DNA of 64,000 nt, taken from Roseibium sp. HPY-6 (GTDB taxonomy: Bacteria > Pseudomonadota > Alphaproteobacteria > Rhizobiales > Stappiaceae). The notes beneath the pieces were generated by a model. The model was given only the letters and a program-made list of their open reading frames with translations, was not told the origin of the DNA and made no database searches. Location of the stretch: NCBI RefSeq assembly GCF_040530035.1, contig NZ_JBEWCD010000002.1, positions 1,302,001-1,366,000 of the forward strand, given 5' to 3'. The translations under genes were made by a program, and so were the position numbers. Every line of letters starts with the position of its first letter. Position 1 is the first letter of the stretch. Of this stretch, positions 55,721-63,821 are shown in pieces.

Positions 55721-56485
55721 CTAAAAGGCGACGGTTCTGATGAAACCTGCTCCTGCAAACAGAAGCAGAAGATAAAGACATCCCCGGCGATAGGTCTGGT
55801 CGAGGCTTTTGCTGAACAGCATTGTCCCGGCAAAAACGCCTGCAAGCACAAGCGGCGCAAGGACCGCGGCTCTTGCGAAAGACTGTTCATTGAGCACGCC
55901 GAACCAGATGAGCGTCACCGACGAGGTGAACATCCCGAAAAAAAGATAGAGTACGAGCGAACCGCGCATTTCGCGTGCTTTTTTCGGTGATGCAAGGACA
56001 TAGAGCGCGATCACCATGCCACCGATCGATGCAAGCCCGCTGACGATGCCGGCAGCAAAACCGGCCGCAGGCAAAGCAACGCGATCAGAAGCCATGTGAA
56101 AATTGACTTTGAATAGCTGCAGGATTGTCAGGCTGAGAACGAGAATCAAGGCAAACAGCTTTGACAGCTCCGCGTCGATGCTCGTTGTCAGCAGAAGACC
56201 GAGCGGCACGCCGATGGCACTGAAAAGGGCGAGCGTTATGGCGGTGCTGAGTTTTGCATCCCGCAAACCGCCGCGGAACATCGCAACGCTGGCCGCAAGC
56301 TCCAAAAGGAAACAGACCGGTATCAGTTCGATGGGCGGAATGAATACCACGATGCTGGCCATCAAAACGGCCGAAAGACCAAAGCCGGCAAAGCCGCGCA
56401 CCGCCCCGGCGACGAACGCCATAATTGCGCTAATGGCCAGATATGTCGGGGGTAGTCCGGTCCAGACGGTCAGATCCTGAAGCAT
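55721..56485 (-). CDS. TauE/SafE family sulfite exporter-like protein
   Basis: A 254-residue membrane protein with about eight hydrophobic segments in two similar halves, as in the TauE/SafE family (AFVAGAVRGFAGFGLSAVLM in the first half and FAAGIVSGLASIGGMVIALYVLAS in the second). Members export sulfite, sulfoacetate or other small anions. It is divergent from a LysR gene 95 bases away that probably controls it, and convergent with aroC. Confidence 0.87.
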   Translation of the reverse strand: MLQDLTVWTGLPPTYLAISAIMAFVAGAVRGFAGFGLSAVLMASIVVFIPPIELIPVCFLLELAASVAMFRGGLRDAKLSTAITLALFSAIGVPLGLLLTTSIDAELSKLFALILVLSLTILQLFKVNFHMASDRVALPAAGFAAGIVSGLASIGGMVIALYVLASPKKAREMRGSLVLYLFFGMFTSSVTLIWFGVLNEQSFARAAVLAPLVLAGVFAGTMLFSKSLDQTYRRGCLYLLLLFAGAGFIRTVAF

Positions 56486-56563
56486 TGTGTTTCTTTCATA
56501 AGTAGCTGGTGCTTTCTAACAGCCTGCATAAACGCAAGTAAATTCTCGTAAGTGCAGATAGGA

Positions 56564-56579
56564 GCTGCAATAATGCAGC
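56564..56579 (+). promoter_or_regulatory. Hairpin between SD and GTG start of LysR gene
   Basis: A 6-bp stem GCTGCA/TGCAGC around ATAA ends one base before the GTG at 56581. AGGAG (56560-56564) lies immediately before it. If it folds, the Shine-Dalgarno sequence is brought next to the start codon; if unfolded, the 16-base gap is unusually long. Confidence 0.45.
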
Positions 56580-56580
56580 G

Positions 56581-57441
56581 GTGAATTGGGAGAACTTGAA
56601 ATTTCTGTTGGCGTTTTATCGTGCCGGATCTTTATCCGGCGCGGCTGAACGATTGCAGGTTGATGCAACAACCGTATCGAGGCGCTTAACGGCTCTGCAG
56701 GACGAAATCGGTGCGCAACTGATCGAAAAATCCGCAAATGGTTCGCTCGAACTGACAGCAGCCGGACTTCGTACGATCTCTCACACCGAATCCGTGGAAA
56801 CAGCGCTTGACTTGCTCACATCTGAATTGACCGGTGCAAGGCTGGCCGAAGAAGGCATTGTCAGGCTCTCTTCCGTACCGGTCGTGAATTCCAAAATTCT
56901 GATGCCCGCGATAAGGCAATTCAGTCAGCAGCATCCCGGGATTGAATTGCACCTGGCGTCCGAGGTGCGAAATGTCAGCCTTACCAGACGTGAAACCGAT
57001 ATGGCGATCCGGCTTGGCCGACCCCGCGATGGTGGGCACAATGTGACGGCAAAACGAATTGCTGTACTCAAGCATGCGGCTTACGGCCCGTCAGACGGCA
57101 GCTCCGACGAACTTCCCTGGATTATCTACCACGAGAACATGAACTTCCTTCCGCAGGCCCGCTGGATGGCCGAATATCTGAAATCCGGCGCGCGTAGCGT
57201 CTCAAAGATACGCCCGAGTGATTTGGAAGGGGTCATTGAAGCGATTGCCGCGGGACTTGGGCGCTCGGTCATTCCGATAGTGATTGCGGAAACGGACCCG
57301 CGTATTAGAAGGTTGCCGGAGCCCGAACCGGACCTGCAGCGGGAAGTGTGGCTGATGCAGCACGCTGATCAGGCCGGTCTTGCGCGGATGGTTGCCGTCA
57401 GCCGCTGGATCGAGCGGATATTTGCGGAAAGAAAATCGTAA
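56581..57441 (+). CDS. LysR family transcriptional regulator (beside TauE)
   Basis: A 286-residue LysR-type regulator. Winged helix at residues 1-60 (NLKFLLAFYRAGSLSGAAERLQVDATTVSRRLTALQ) and effector domain from about residue 88. Start GTG at 56581 is fixed by the family N-terminus. It is divergent from the TauE/SafE gene and likely regulates it. Translation start region is structured (see hairpin at 56564). Confidence 0.9.
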   Translation: MNWENLKFLLAFYRAGSLSGAAERLQVDATTVSRRLTALQDEIGAQLIEKSANGSLELTAAGLRTISHTESVETALDLLTSELTGARLAEEGIVRLSSVPVVNSKILMPAIRQFSQQHPGIELHLASEVRNVSLTRRETDMAIRLGRPRDGGHNVTAKRIAVLKHAAYGPSDGSSDELPWIIYHENMNFLPQARWMAEYLKSGARSVSKIRPSDLEGVIEAIAAGLGRSVIPIVIAETDPRIRRLPEPEPDLQREVWLMQHADQAGLARMVAVSRWIERIFAERKS

Positions 57442-57482
57442 AAGTCTTCCGGGGCCTCAAGGGCTGCCGTGACGGGTGTGCT

Positions 57483-57499
57483 GTTACAAACCGTTACAA
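57483..57499 (+). promoter_or_regulatory. Direct repeat upstream of dienelactone hydrolase
   Basis: Two identical GTTACAA copies spaced exactly 10 bases apart, one helical turn, about 90 bases before the gene. This is the geometry of tandem response-regulator sites. No regulator is adjacent. Confidence 0.3.
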
Positions 57500-57587
57500 C
57501 TTCGTCGCGGCTCTCCCATAGACCTGGCGCATCCTTCTTCTACTATCAAAGGTGCACTCTGCTTCGCATGGTTCAAGGAGTAATGTG

Positions 57588-58493
57588 ATGAACGACATGA
57601 CACCGGTTCGCCGGATGACGGCGAAGGATTTCCCTCAGGAACTGCTCGACCTTTACGACTATTACGCACACGGCAAGATCACGAAGCGCGAGTTTTTGAA
57701 CGGGGCGGCGAAATTCACCGTCGCAGGTGTGACTGCGGCGATGCTGCTCGACCAACTGTCGCCCAACTACGCACTCGCCCAGCAGGTGGATCCCGATGAC
57801 ACGTCTATCGAGACCCAGCGCATCACCTACCCCTCGCCAAACGGCCACGGCGAGGTGAATGCCTATCTCGTCAAGCCAGCTGGCAGCACCGGTAAACTGC
57901 CTGCAGTGCTCGTCATTCACGAGAACCGGGGCTTAAATCCTTACATTGAAGACGTCGCGCGTCGTCTCGGCAAAGCAGGGTTCATGGCAATGGCGCCCGA
58001 CGGGCTGACCTCTGTCGGAGGTTATCCGGGCACTGATGACGAAGGCCGGGAATTGCAGCGAACCGTTGATCGGGAAAAGCTCCTCAACGACTTCTTTGCC
58101 GGCTTTGAATATCTGCTGAACAGTGACGACAGCACCGGCAAAGTCGGTGCGGTTGGGTTCTGCTACGGCGGCGGCGTGGTGAATGCAATAGCCGTTGCCT
58201 ATCCGGAACTGGCCGCAGGCGTTCCGTTTTACGGCCGTCAGGCGGATGCTGCCGATGTACCGAAGATCCAGGCACCGCTCATGCTGCAATTTGCCGAACT
58301 GGACGAGCGCATCAATGCAGGCTGGCCAGCTTACGAGGAGGCGCTCAAGGCCAACGGGAAAGACTACGTTGCCCACATGTATCCGGGCGTCAACCACGGC
58401 TTCCACAACGACACCACACCGCGATTTGATGCAGAAGCTGCAAAGCTTGCCGAAGATCGCACGATCGCGTTTTTCAAGGAACATCTGTCGTAA
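57588..58493 (+). CDS. Dienelactone hydrolase family protein
   Basis: A 301-residue alpha/beta hydrolase. An N-terminal stretch [18 protein letters not shown] leading to a hydrophobic segment and ALAQQ resembles a Tat signal with KR in place of RR, suggesting periplasmic export. The DLH domain has [11 protein letters not shown], the nucleophile Cys in [12 protein letters not shown], Asp in [12 protein letters not shown] and His in [11 protein letters not shown]. Family members hydrolyse lactones or esters; substrate is unknown. Start ATG at 57588 has AAGGAG seven bases upstream. Confidence 0.88.
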   Translation: MNDMTPVRRMTAKDFPQELLDLYDYYAHGKITKREFLNGAAKFTVAGVTAAMLLDQLSPNYALAQQVDPDDTSIETQRITYPSPNGHGEVNAYLVKPAGSTGKLPAVLVIHENRGLNPYIEDVARRLGKAGFMAMAPDGLTSVGGYPGTDDEGRELQRTVDREKLLNDFFAGFEYLLNSDDSTGKVGAVGFCYGGGVVNAIAVAYPELAAGVPFYGRQADAADVPKIQAPLMLQFAELDERINAGWPAYEEALKANGKDYVAHMYPGVNHGFHNDTTPRFDAEAAKLAEDRTIAFFKEHLS

Positions 58494-58502
58494 GACGCCC
58501 TG

Positions 58503-58532
58503 GCAGGTGCGGGCACTTTTGCTCGCACCTGC
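58503..58532. terminator. Hairpin between convergent genes
   Basis: Perfect 9-bp arms GCAGGTGCG and CGCACCTGC around a 12-base loop, ten bases after the dienelactone hydrolase stop and just past the ribB stop. No clean T-tract is present on either strand. Probably a bidirectional terminator or 3'-end stabiliser. Confidence 0.5.
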
Positions 58533-58543
58533 GACATGAACGT

Positions 58544-59863
58544 TCAGGTGTCGAGAATTTCTGTCTCGTCGATTTTGATGTCAAAGCCTTCCAGGCCGAC
58601 ATAATGCCGCTCGCGTGAGGCAAGCAGCCGGATTGAGCTGACACCGAGGTCCTTCAGGATCTGGGCTCCGAGGCCGACTTCGCGCCACTGTTCCTGCCGG
58701 GCCTGTGCGGAGCCATGTTCTTCCGTATCTGCGGCCTCAAAGTCGGAGCGGGCACGCCGCGACTGGCGTGCAACGCCGACGGAGCCTTCTCTCAGGAACA
58801 CAATGACACCGCGTCCTCTCTCAGCGAAGTGGTTCATGATGTGATCAAGCGGCCGGCTTTCACCAAAAACGTCATCCAGAACAGATTCCAGTTGCAAGCG
58901 CACCGGAACGCTGCGGCCGTCGAGAATGTCGCCGTAGACGATGGCAAGATGATGCATCGGGTCATAGGGCGTTGAATAGGTCATTGCATAGGCCGGCCCG
59001 GCAATTGTCTCTACCGGTTGCTCATTGACCCTCTCCACCATGCGCTCGGTGCGCTGGCGCCAGGCGATCAGGTCGGAGACCGACACCATCTTCAGCTCAT
59101 GTTCAGCGGCAAACTCGGCAACCTGCGGTCCGCGTTTCACCGTTCCGTCGTCGTTTACAAGCTCACTGATGACACCGACTTCTTCCAGGCCGGACAACCG
59201 GCAGAGATCGACAGCGGCTTCCGTATGACCGGAACGCATCATGACGCCGCCTTCTTTCGCCACAAGCGGGAAAATGTGTCCGGGACGCACAAAGTCGTCG
59301 GCCGCCACATTGGGATTTGCAAGCGCATGAACGGTGGCGCAGCGTTCTTCGGCTGAAATCCCTGTAGTCAGTCCCTGACGATAGTCGACAGAGATCGTAA
59401 AGGCGGTGGCGAGTGGAGCGTCGTTCTCGGCGACCATCGGATCAAGTCGAAGCCGGCGCGCGTTGGCGGGCGTCATCGGTGCGCAGATGATGCCCGATGT
59501 GTGACGGACCATGAATGCCATCTGTTCCGAAGTGATCTTAGACGCTGCGACGATCAGATCTCCCTCGTTTTCGCGGTCGTCATCGTCGGTCACGACCACC
59601 ATTTCTCCACGTTCGAATGCGCGGATAGCTTCTGCGACACGGGCCTGGGACACGGGATGCTCCTTGGTTGTAGCCAATCCGAGAAAGTCGTTCGGGGTCA
59701 CTGCGCCATCCGTTGCGATGGCAATCTTGCGGGCCATGTCCCGCGAGACCCAGACATTCGGATCGTTGCATAGGGCCGTTACGGAGGCAGGCGACAGGTT
59801 TGCCCGACGCGCGAATGCGCTCCGGTTTTCACCCGTCTGTAACAGCCATTGATCGAGTCTCAT
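58544..59863 (-). CDS. ribB: HTH-RibB-RibA-like fusion (3,4-dihydroxy-2-butanone-4-P synthase)
   Basis: A 439-residue fusion. Residues about 8-62 form a Cro/XRE-like helix-turn-helix (SAFARRANLSPASVTALCNDP). Residues about 73-275 are RibB, which makes the four-carbon unit of riboflavin from ribulose 5-phosphate: DDDDRENEGDLIVAAS, LTTGISAEERCATVHAL, GHTEAAVDLCRLSG are intact. The last 150 residues resemble GTP cyclohydrolase II (RibA) but lack the zinc-binding cysteines (LDDVFGESRPLDHIM at the corresponding place), as in RibBX-type proteins. ATG at 59863 has no ribosome site, and a promoter lies directly next to it. HTH plus palindrome suggests autoregulation. Confidence 0.9.
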   Translation of the reverse strand: MRLDQWLLQTGENRSAFARRANLSPASVTALCNDPNVWVSRDMARKIAIATDGAVTPNDFLGLATTKEHPVSQARVAEAIRAFERGEMVVVTDDDDRENEGDLIVAASKITSEQMAFMVRHTSGIICAPMTPANARRLRLDPMVAENDAPLATAFTISVDYRQGLTTGISAEERCATVHALANPNVAADDFVRPGHIFPLVAKEGGVMMRSGHTEAAVDLCRLSGLEEVGVISELVNDDGTVKRGPQVAEFAAEHELKMVSVSDLIAWRQRTERMVERVNEQPVETIAGPAYAMTYSTPYDPMHHLAIVYGDILDGRSVPVRLQLESVLDDVFGESRPLDHIMNHFAERGRGVIVFLREGSVGVARQSRRARSDFEAADTEEHGSAQARQEQWREVGLGAQILKDLGVSSIRLLASRERHYVGLEGFDIKIDETEILDT

Positions 59864-59870
59864 GACAACG

Positions 59871-59899
59871 CATATACGCGCGTTTTCTTTCAGTCACAA
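59871..59899 (-). promoter_or_regulatory. Promoter of ribB, apparently leaderless
   Basis: On the minus strand, TTGTGA (59899-59894), a 17-base spacer and TATATG (59876-59871) form a sigma70-like promoter. The ATG follows 7 bases after the -10 element, so transcription would begin at or next to the start codon. There is no Shine-Dalgarno sequence, which fits a leaderless mRNA. Confidence 0.55.
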
Positions 59900-59916
59900 G
59901 AGAAAGTTGCTCAAAA

Positions 59917-59933
59917 TTTCAGTGTCACTGAAA
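59917..59933. promoter_or_regulatory. Palindrome upstream of ribB (candidate operator)
   Basis: Perfect 8-bp arms TTTCAGTG and CACTGAAA flank one central base. A further half-site TTTCAGT at 59888-59894 touches the -35 element. The HTH encoded at the N-terminus of the adjacent RibB fusion is an obvious candidate binder. The palindrome lies between the stop of the methyltransferase gene and the ribB promoter. Confidence 0.55.
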
Positions 59934-59943
59934 GAGTTGGCGT

Positions 59944-61056
59944 TCAGTCCGATTTGACGAACGCGACCGCGCGCGACACGAATGCCGGCGTCATCCAGCG
60001 CTCCTGCAGGCCTTCGCCGGCGCAAAGGCCTGTCAGGTCTTCCTTGAGATAAGACGTATAGTACGGTTCGTGGAAAAGCTGGGGGAAGAGCGACAAAAGG
60101 CCGTCGTAATCCGGCACGTCGCCCGTTTGCAGGCTGTCGACGAAAAGGAACGACCCGCCCGGTTTCAATACCCGGGATACTTCTGCGATCACCTGGCGGC
60201 GCACCTTCGGGGGCAATTCGTGGAACAGAAAGACGCAAGAGATGACGTCGAGCGAGGCATCGGCGAAGGGCAGGGATTCCGCCATCGCCGTCACGTAGCG
60301 CGCACGGCGTGTTTTCGTTCGCTCCCGTGCGACGGAAAGATAGGGCTCCGACAGATCAAGGCCGATCCCGTGTAGGCGCGGAAACGCCTTGAGCGCCGGG
60401 CGCAGTAAACCGCCGGTACCGCACGCAAGGTCGACATACGTCACCTTTCGCTGGTCTTTCTTTTTCAGGATTTCTGCGAAAGGGATCAGGACCTTACGCC
60501 GCATGGCGGCCGTCGCGCCGGAAAACAGGACGTCGACCTGAAAGTCGTAAAGCCGCGCGCTGTCTTCCGACAGCCATCCATCCGTCTGGAAATGGAAGTT
60601 TTGCCGGTAATAACGGGGCAGGGCTTCGGCGAACCCGCTAACCTCTTCATTGACTTCCTGATGAGCACCGGTCGCGCGGCGCCTGGCCACCTCAGGAACG
60701 TCCTTGAAGAATGCGCGGCTGGTTTCAAGCAGCTCGCGCGGGCTGAGCGTCCCGTCCGACGGCATCGGGTAAAGCCCGTCTTCGACTGCTTTCAGATCGT
60801 CCGCAAACAGTTTGAAAATGTCGGCAAGCATGCGGCGCTGACCGGGGACCGGCCCGTCAGGCTGAACCTTGGGGGTATCGGGCAGGTCTTTTTGGATGCG
60901 CTTGTTCATCCGGCGCATGGCTTCTGAATGCAGTGTGTAGAGCGCGACCCGGCTACCCTGATGCAGGGCGTATCTTGTGCGCCGCGCCAGACTGGCCAGA
61001 GGCGGAAAACCGTTTCCTCTGGGTGACAGATCCGTCTTGTCGTCCACTGCAGCCAT
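59944..61056 (-). CDS. Class I SAM-dependent methyltransferase
   Basis: A 370-residue protein whose C-terminal half is a methyltransferase domain: motif I VDLACGTGGLLRPAL (about residues 210-224), GIGLDLSEPYLSVARE and SCVFLFHELPPKVR with VLKPGGSFLFVDS. The N-terminal 180 residues are helical and basic, ending in PRYYRQNFHFQTDGWLSEDSARLYDFQVD, as in a group of bacterial proteins with possible lipid or quinone substrates. Substrate unknown. It abuts the RlmD-like gene 3 bases away, so the two are co-transcribed. Confidence 0.87.
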   Translation of the reverse strand: MAAVDDKTDLSPRGNGFPPLASLARRTRYALHQGSRVALYTLHSEAMRRMNKRIQKDLPDTPKVQPDGPVPGQRRMLADIFKLFADDLKAVEDGLYPMPSDGTLSPRELLETSRAFFKDVPEVARRRATGAHQEVNEEVSGFAEALPRYYRQNFHFQTDGWLSEDSARLYDFQVDVLFSGATAAMRRKVLIPFAEILKKKDQRKVTYVDLACGTGGLLRPALKAFPRLHGIGLDLSEPYLSVARERTKTRRARYVTAMAESLPFADASLDVISCVFLFHELPPKVRRQVIAEVSRVLKPGGSFLFVDSLQTGDVPDYDGLLSLFPQLFHEPYYTSYLKEDLTGLCAGEGLQERWMTPAFVSRAVAFVKSD

Positions 61057-61059
61057 GGC

Positions 61060-62292
61060 TCACTCCCGGGTCAATAGCGCAACCACCTCAATATGGGGCG
61101 AATAATGGAACTGGTCCACCGGTGTGACGCTTTGAAGCGTATAGCCGCCATCAAGCAGAAGCCTGACATCCCGTGCGAAGGTCGCCGGATTGCACGATAC
61201 GGCAAGGACGGTTTTGACCTTCGATCGGGCCAGCTGCTCTGCCTGCGCCTGTGCGCCTGCTCTGGGCGGATCGAACACCACCGCGTCAAACGGCTCCAGT
61301 TCTTCCTGCACCAGGGGGCGCCGGAAAAGGTCGCGCCGCTCAAAGGTTACTTTTTTCAACCCGCGCGCATTTCGGAGCGCCTTGTCGAAGGCAGCCATTG
61401 CTCCGACATCTCCTTCAACCGCATGGACATTTGCCTGGCGGGCAAGACGAAAGGCAAAAGTGCCGACACCTGAAAACAGGTCTGCAACGGTTTTTGCCTT
61501 TCCAACACCTTCGCACACCAACAGGGAAAGGGCTTCCTCACCGGCCTGGGTTGCCTGCGTAAAACCGCCCGGCGCAACAGTTAGCCCAACGCCGTTCATG
61601 TCGAGGCGAGGGGGGCGGATCTCAAGAAGCACTTCGCCGTTGACCGAAAGCCGCGCCAGATCGAGCTCGACTGTTTTTTGCGACAGGCTGGGGATCTTGC
61701 GATCGTATCCTTTGTCTGCCTTGTCGATGGCAACGTCGAGACCGGCCGTCGTATTCAGCACGGTCAGGCGAAGCTCTCCCTTTCGCGGCAGTACGTCTCC
61801 CGCGAGCGATTTCAGTCCGGGCAGTGCATTGACGATTGCTGGATCGAGAACCGGACATTCGGTCACATCGACCAGTCGGTGGCTCGCCTTTTCATGATAG
61901 CCGAGTAACGTGTGCCTGCCGGCGCGTGTTGCCGTCAGAACCGCCCGCCGCCGGCCACCGGCTGTTGCGGAAATCGTGTCGGAAACCTCCGCAACAATAC
62001 CGCGGTCCTTGAGCGCCTTTGCGACGAGTTCACGTTTCCAGACGAGATAGGGTGCTTGCGCCAGATGCTGAAGCGCACAGCCGCCGCAGGTTTCGTAATG
62101 TCGGCAGACGGGCGTGATCCGGTCGGGTGAAAGTGTCTTGAAGCTGGGGTTTTTAGCCCTGCCGTCGATGACATTCGCAGTCACCGTCTCTCCGGGCAGT
62201 GCGCCCGGCACGTAGACTGGGCCTTTGTCCGTGCGTGCAACTCCGTCACCGCGATGCCCGAGTTCGGATACTTGTAGATTTGTTTCGCGCAT
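61060..62292 (-). CDS. 23S rRNA (uracil-5-)-methyltransferase RlmD/TrmA family
   Basis: A 410-residue RNA m5U methyltransferase. N-terminal TRAM domain (VSELGHRGDGVARTDKGPVYVPGALPGE), 4Fe-4S ligands Cys63, Cys69, Cys72 and Cys146, and a catalytic domain with VADLFSGVGTFAFRLA, FDPPRAGA and the nucleophile motif VSCNPATFARD. The Fe-S pattern points to the RlmD/RumA branch. It modifies a uridine in 23S rRNA, or tRNA if a TrmA-like specificity applies. It is first of a pair with the methyltransferase gene below it. Confidence 0.92.
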   Translation of the reverse strand: MRETNLQVSELGHRGDGVARTDKGPVYVPGALPGETVTANVIDGRAKNPSFKTLSPDRITPVCRHYETCGGCALQHLAQAPYLVWKRELVAKALKDRGIVAEVSDTISATAGGRRRAVLTATRAGRHTLLGYHEKASHRLVDVTECPVLDPAIVNALPGLKSLAGDVLPRKGELRLTVLNTTAGLDVAIDKADKGYDRKIPSLSQKTVELDLARLSVNGEVLLEIRPPRLDMNGVGLTVAPGGFTQATQAGEEALSLLVCEGVGKAKTVADLFSGVGTFAFRLARQANVHAVEGDVGAMAAFDKALRNARGLKKVTFERRDLFRRPLVQEELEPFDAVVFDPPRAGAQAQAEQLARSKVKTVLAVSCNPATFARDVRLLLDGGYTLQSVTPVDQFHYSPHIEVVALLTRE

Positions 62293-62370
62293 GTGCGAGC
62301 GATAGCGTCAACGGGTCATGGGGGCAAGATCTGGCGCGTGCCGTCGCGAGCGCCGTTTACGAATTGTGGC

Positions 62371-63621
62371 CTAGCGATCACCCCTGAAGAGACCCTTGGC
62401 CCGGGACAGCCAGCTCTGTGGAGTGTCATTGCCGGTCGCCCGGTCCGATCCACTGGACCGTCTGGCAAAATCGCGCAAGGCATTCAGATCCTGTTTCTGT
62501 TGCGTAATCTTGATTTCGCGCCGGGTGTCGTTTGCTGCCTCGCTTTCGGGAGGCAGGCGGTCTCCCGATCCGGCTTGCTCCGCAGCGGACTCCGGTCGCC
62601 GGTCATAAGGCTGAGGATCATTGGCCGCCGTTACCTCGTGTTTTTCTTCTTCGGCGCGTTGGCGAATGTCCTCCGCGCTTTCATACCTGTGATAGCGTTT
62701 TGCCGTCGTATCCCCGTAAATGCCGAATTCGGGCGCGTGCACGACCACAAGTCTGACTTTGTCCCAGGCGGAGTGGCCTTCGATCTTCTCGTGATAAACG
62801 GCAACCGACCAGTCCTCGTCCTCGTTGCCGAAAGTGTTGTTGTCCGGCAGGATCGACCCGCGGATCTGGCATAGCTTGATAAAGCCATAGACAACTTCCA
62901 TCATCCAGGGAAACGGAACCCGCGCTTCCTCAAATTCGATCATTTTGCCGATGATCCATTGAGACCCGTTCACCACCATTTTCAGAGGCAGGCCTTCACC
63001 GAGGCGTCCCGCGCTGGAGCTGAGATAGGGGCGGATGTTCAAGAGCGTATAGTCGCCATCCTTTGCAACGCCTTCAAAATAAGACTGAGGTACAAGGTTG
63101 TCGCTGACGCACCAATGGATCGCCGTTGCCGGATTGTGGCCAATGATGAGCTTTGCCAATTCGTAACAGAAGGTTCTCGCCCGATCCGCTTCCTCCAGCG
63201 TGTTGAAAGACGAAACGGCACTGATGGCTTCGAGAAAATGCGAAGACCTTGAGCCCAATTCCTCCCTGATATGCCGGCTGTCCAGAAATCCCTTGGCAAT
63301 GGTGATGAAAGTATTCGCCTTGTGCCGCATAACGACATCATGGGCGTTGGGCAGGACAAATCCGGTATAGGGGGTGGAGAGCGCCGTTCGAAATCCTTCA
63401 GGCCCAAGCGGGTCCGTGTTCTGGCTGACCAGGATCCGGTGGCCGTTGGCATGCACATGAATGTCCTTGCGCGTCGACGAGGCGATCAACTGGACTTCGG
63501 GGGCGTAATTCAGCTCCCTCGCAAGCTTTTGGATTACCTGGAAAATGACGTTACCGTCCAACGGATTGAATTGTTCATGGAGTATCGCGCATTCAACGCT
63601 TTCCAGTGCCGGAATATCCAT
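62371..63621 (-). CDS. Hypothetical protein, unrecognised
   Basis: A 416-residue soluble protein that I cannot assign. The first 290 residues look globular and conserved in style (QKLARELNYAPEVQLIAS, HDVVMRHKANTFITIAKGFL, GHNPATAIHWCVSDNLVPQ, FPWMMEVVYGFIKLCQIRGS). The last 120 residues are hydrophilic and rich in Glu, Arg and Pro, hence probably disordered. No signal peptide or membrane helix. Start ATG at 63621 has GGGAG six bases upstream. It is flanked by the RlmD-like gene and the tlyA gene on the same strand; gaps of 78 and 200 bases. Confidence 0.75.
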   Translation of the reverse strand: MDIPALESVECAILHEQFNPLDGNVIFQVIQKLARELNYAPEVQLIASSTRKDIHVHANGHRILVSQNTDPLGPEGFRTALSTPYTGFVLPNAHDVVMRHKANTFITIAKGFLDSRHIREELGSRSSHFLEAISAVSSFNTLEEADRARTFCYELAKLIIGHNPATAIHWCVSDNLVPQSYFEGVAKDGDYTLLNIRPYLSSSAGRLGEGLPLKMVVNGSQWIIGKMIEFEEARVPFPWMMEVVYGFIKLCQIRGSILPDNNTFGNEDEDWSVAVYHEKIEGHSAWDKVRLVVVHAPEFGIYGDTTAKRYHRYESAEDIRQRAEEEKHEVTAANDPQPYDRRPESAAEQAGSGDRLPPESEAANDTRREIKITQQKQDLNALRDFARRSSGSDRATGNDTPQSWLSRAKGLFRGDR

Positions 63622-63821
63622 GTAACGCTCCCTTTTGTGTTGTTTCGGTTATAGGTCCGAAATCTTCCCAAAAGGGAAATGTGATCGCAGAAAACTCAAC
63701 CAATGAGGGAAAAATCTTCGATCGAGAGTTGATCTTTGGCGGCTTGTTTTGAAAACAATCAACCATTGCCGGTCGTCTCAGGCAGTGGACGCGGATCGCT
63801 TCCTTGCCCGACAGCGGCTGA

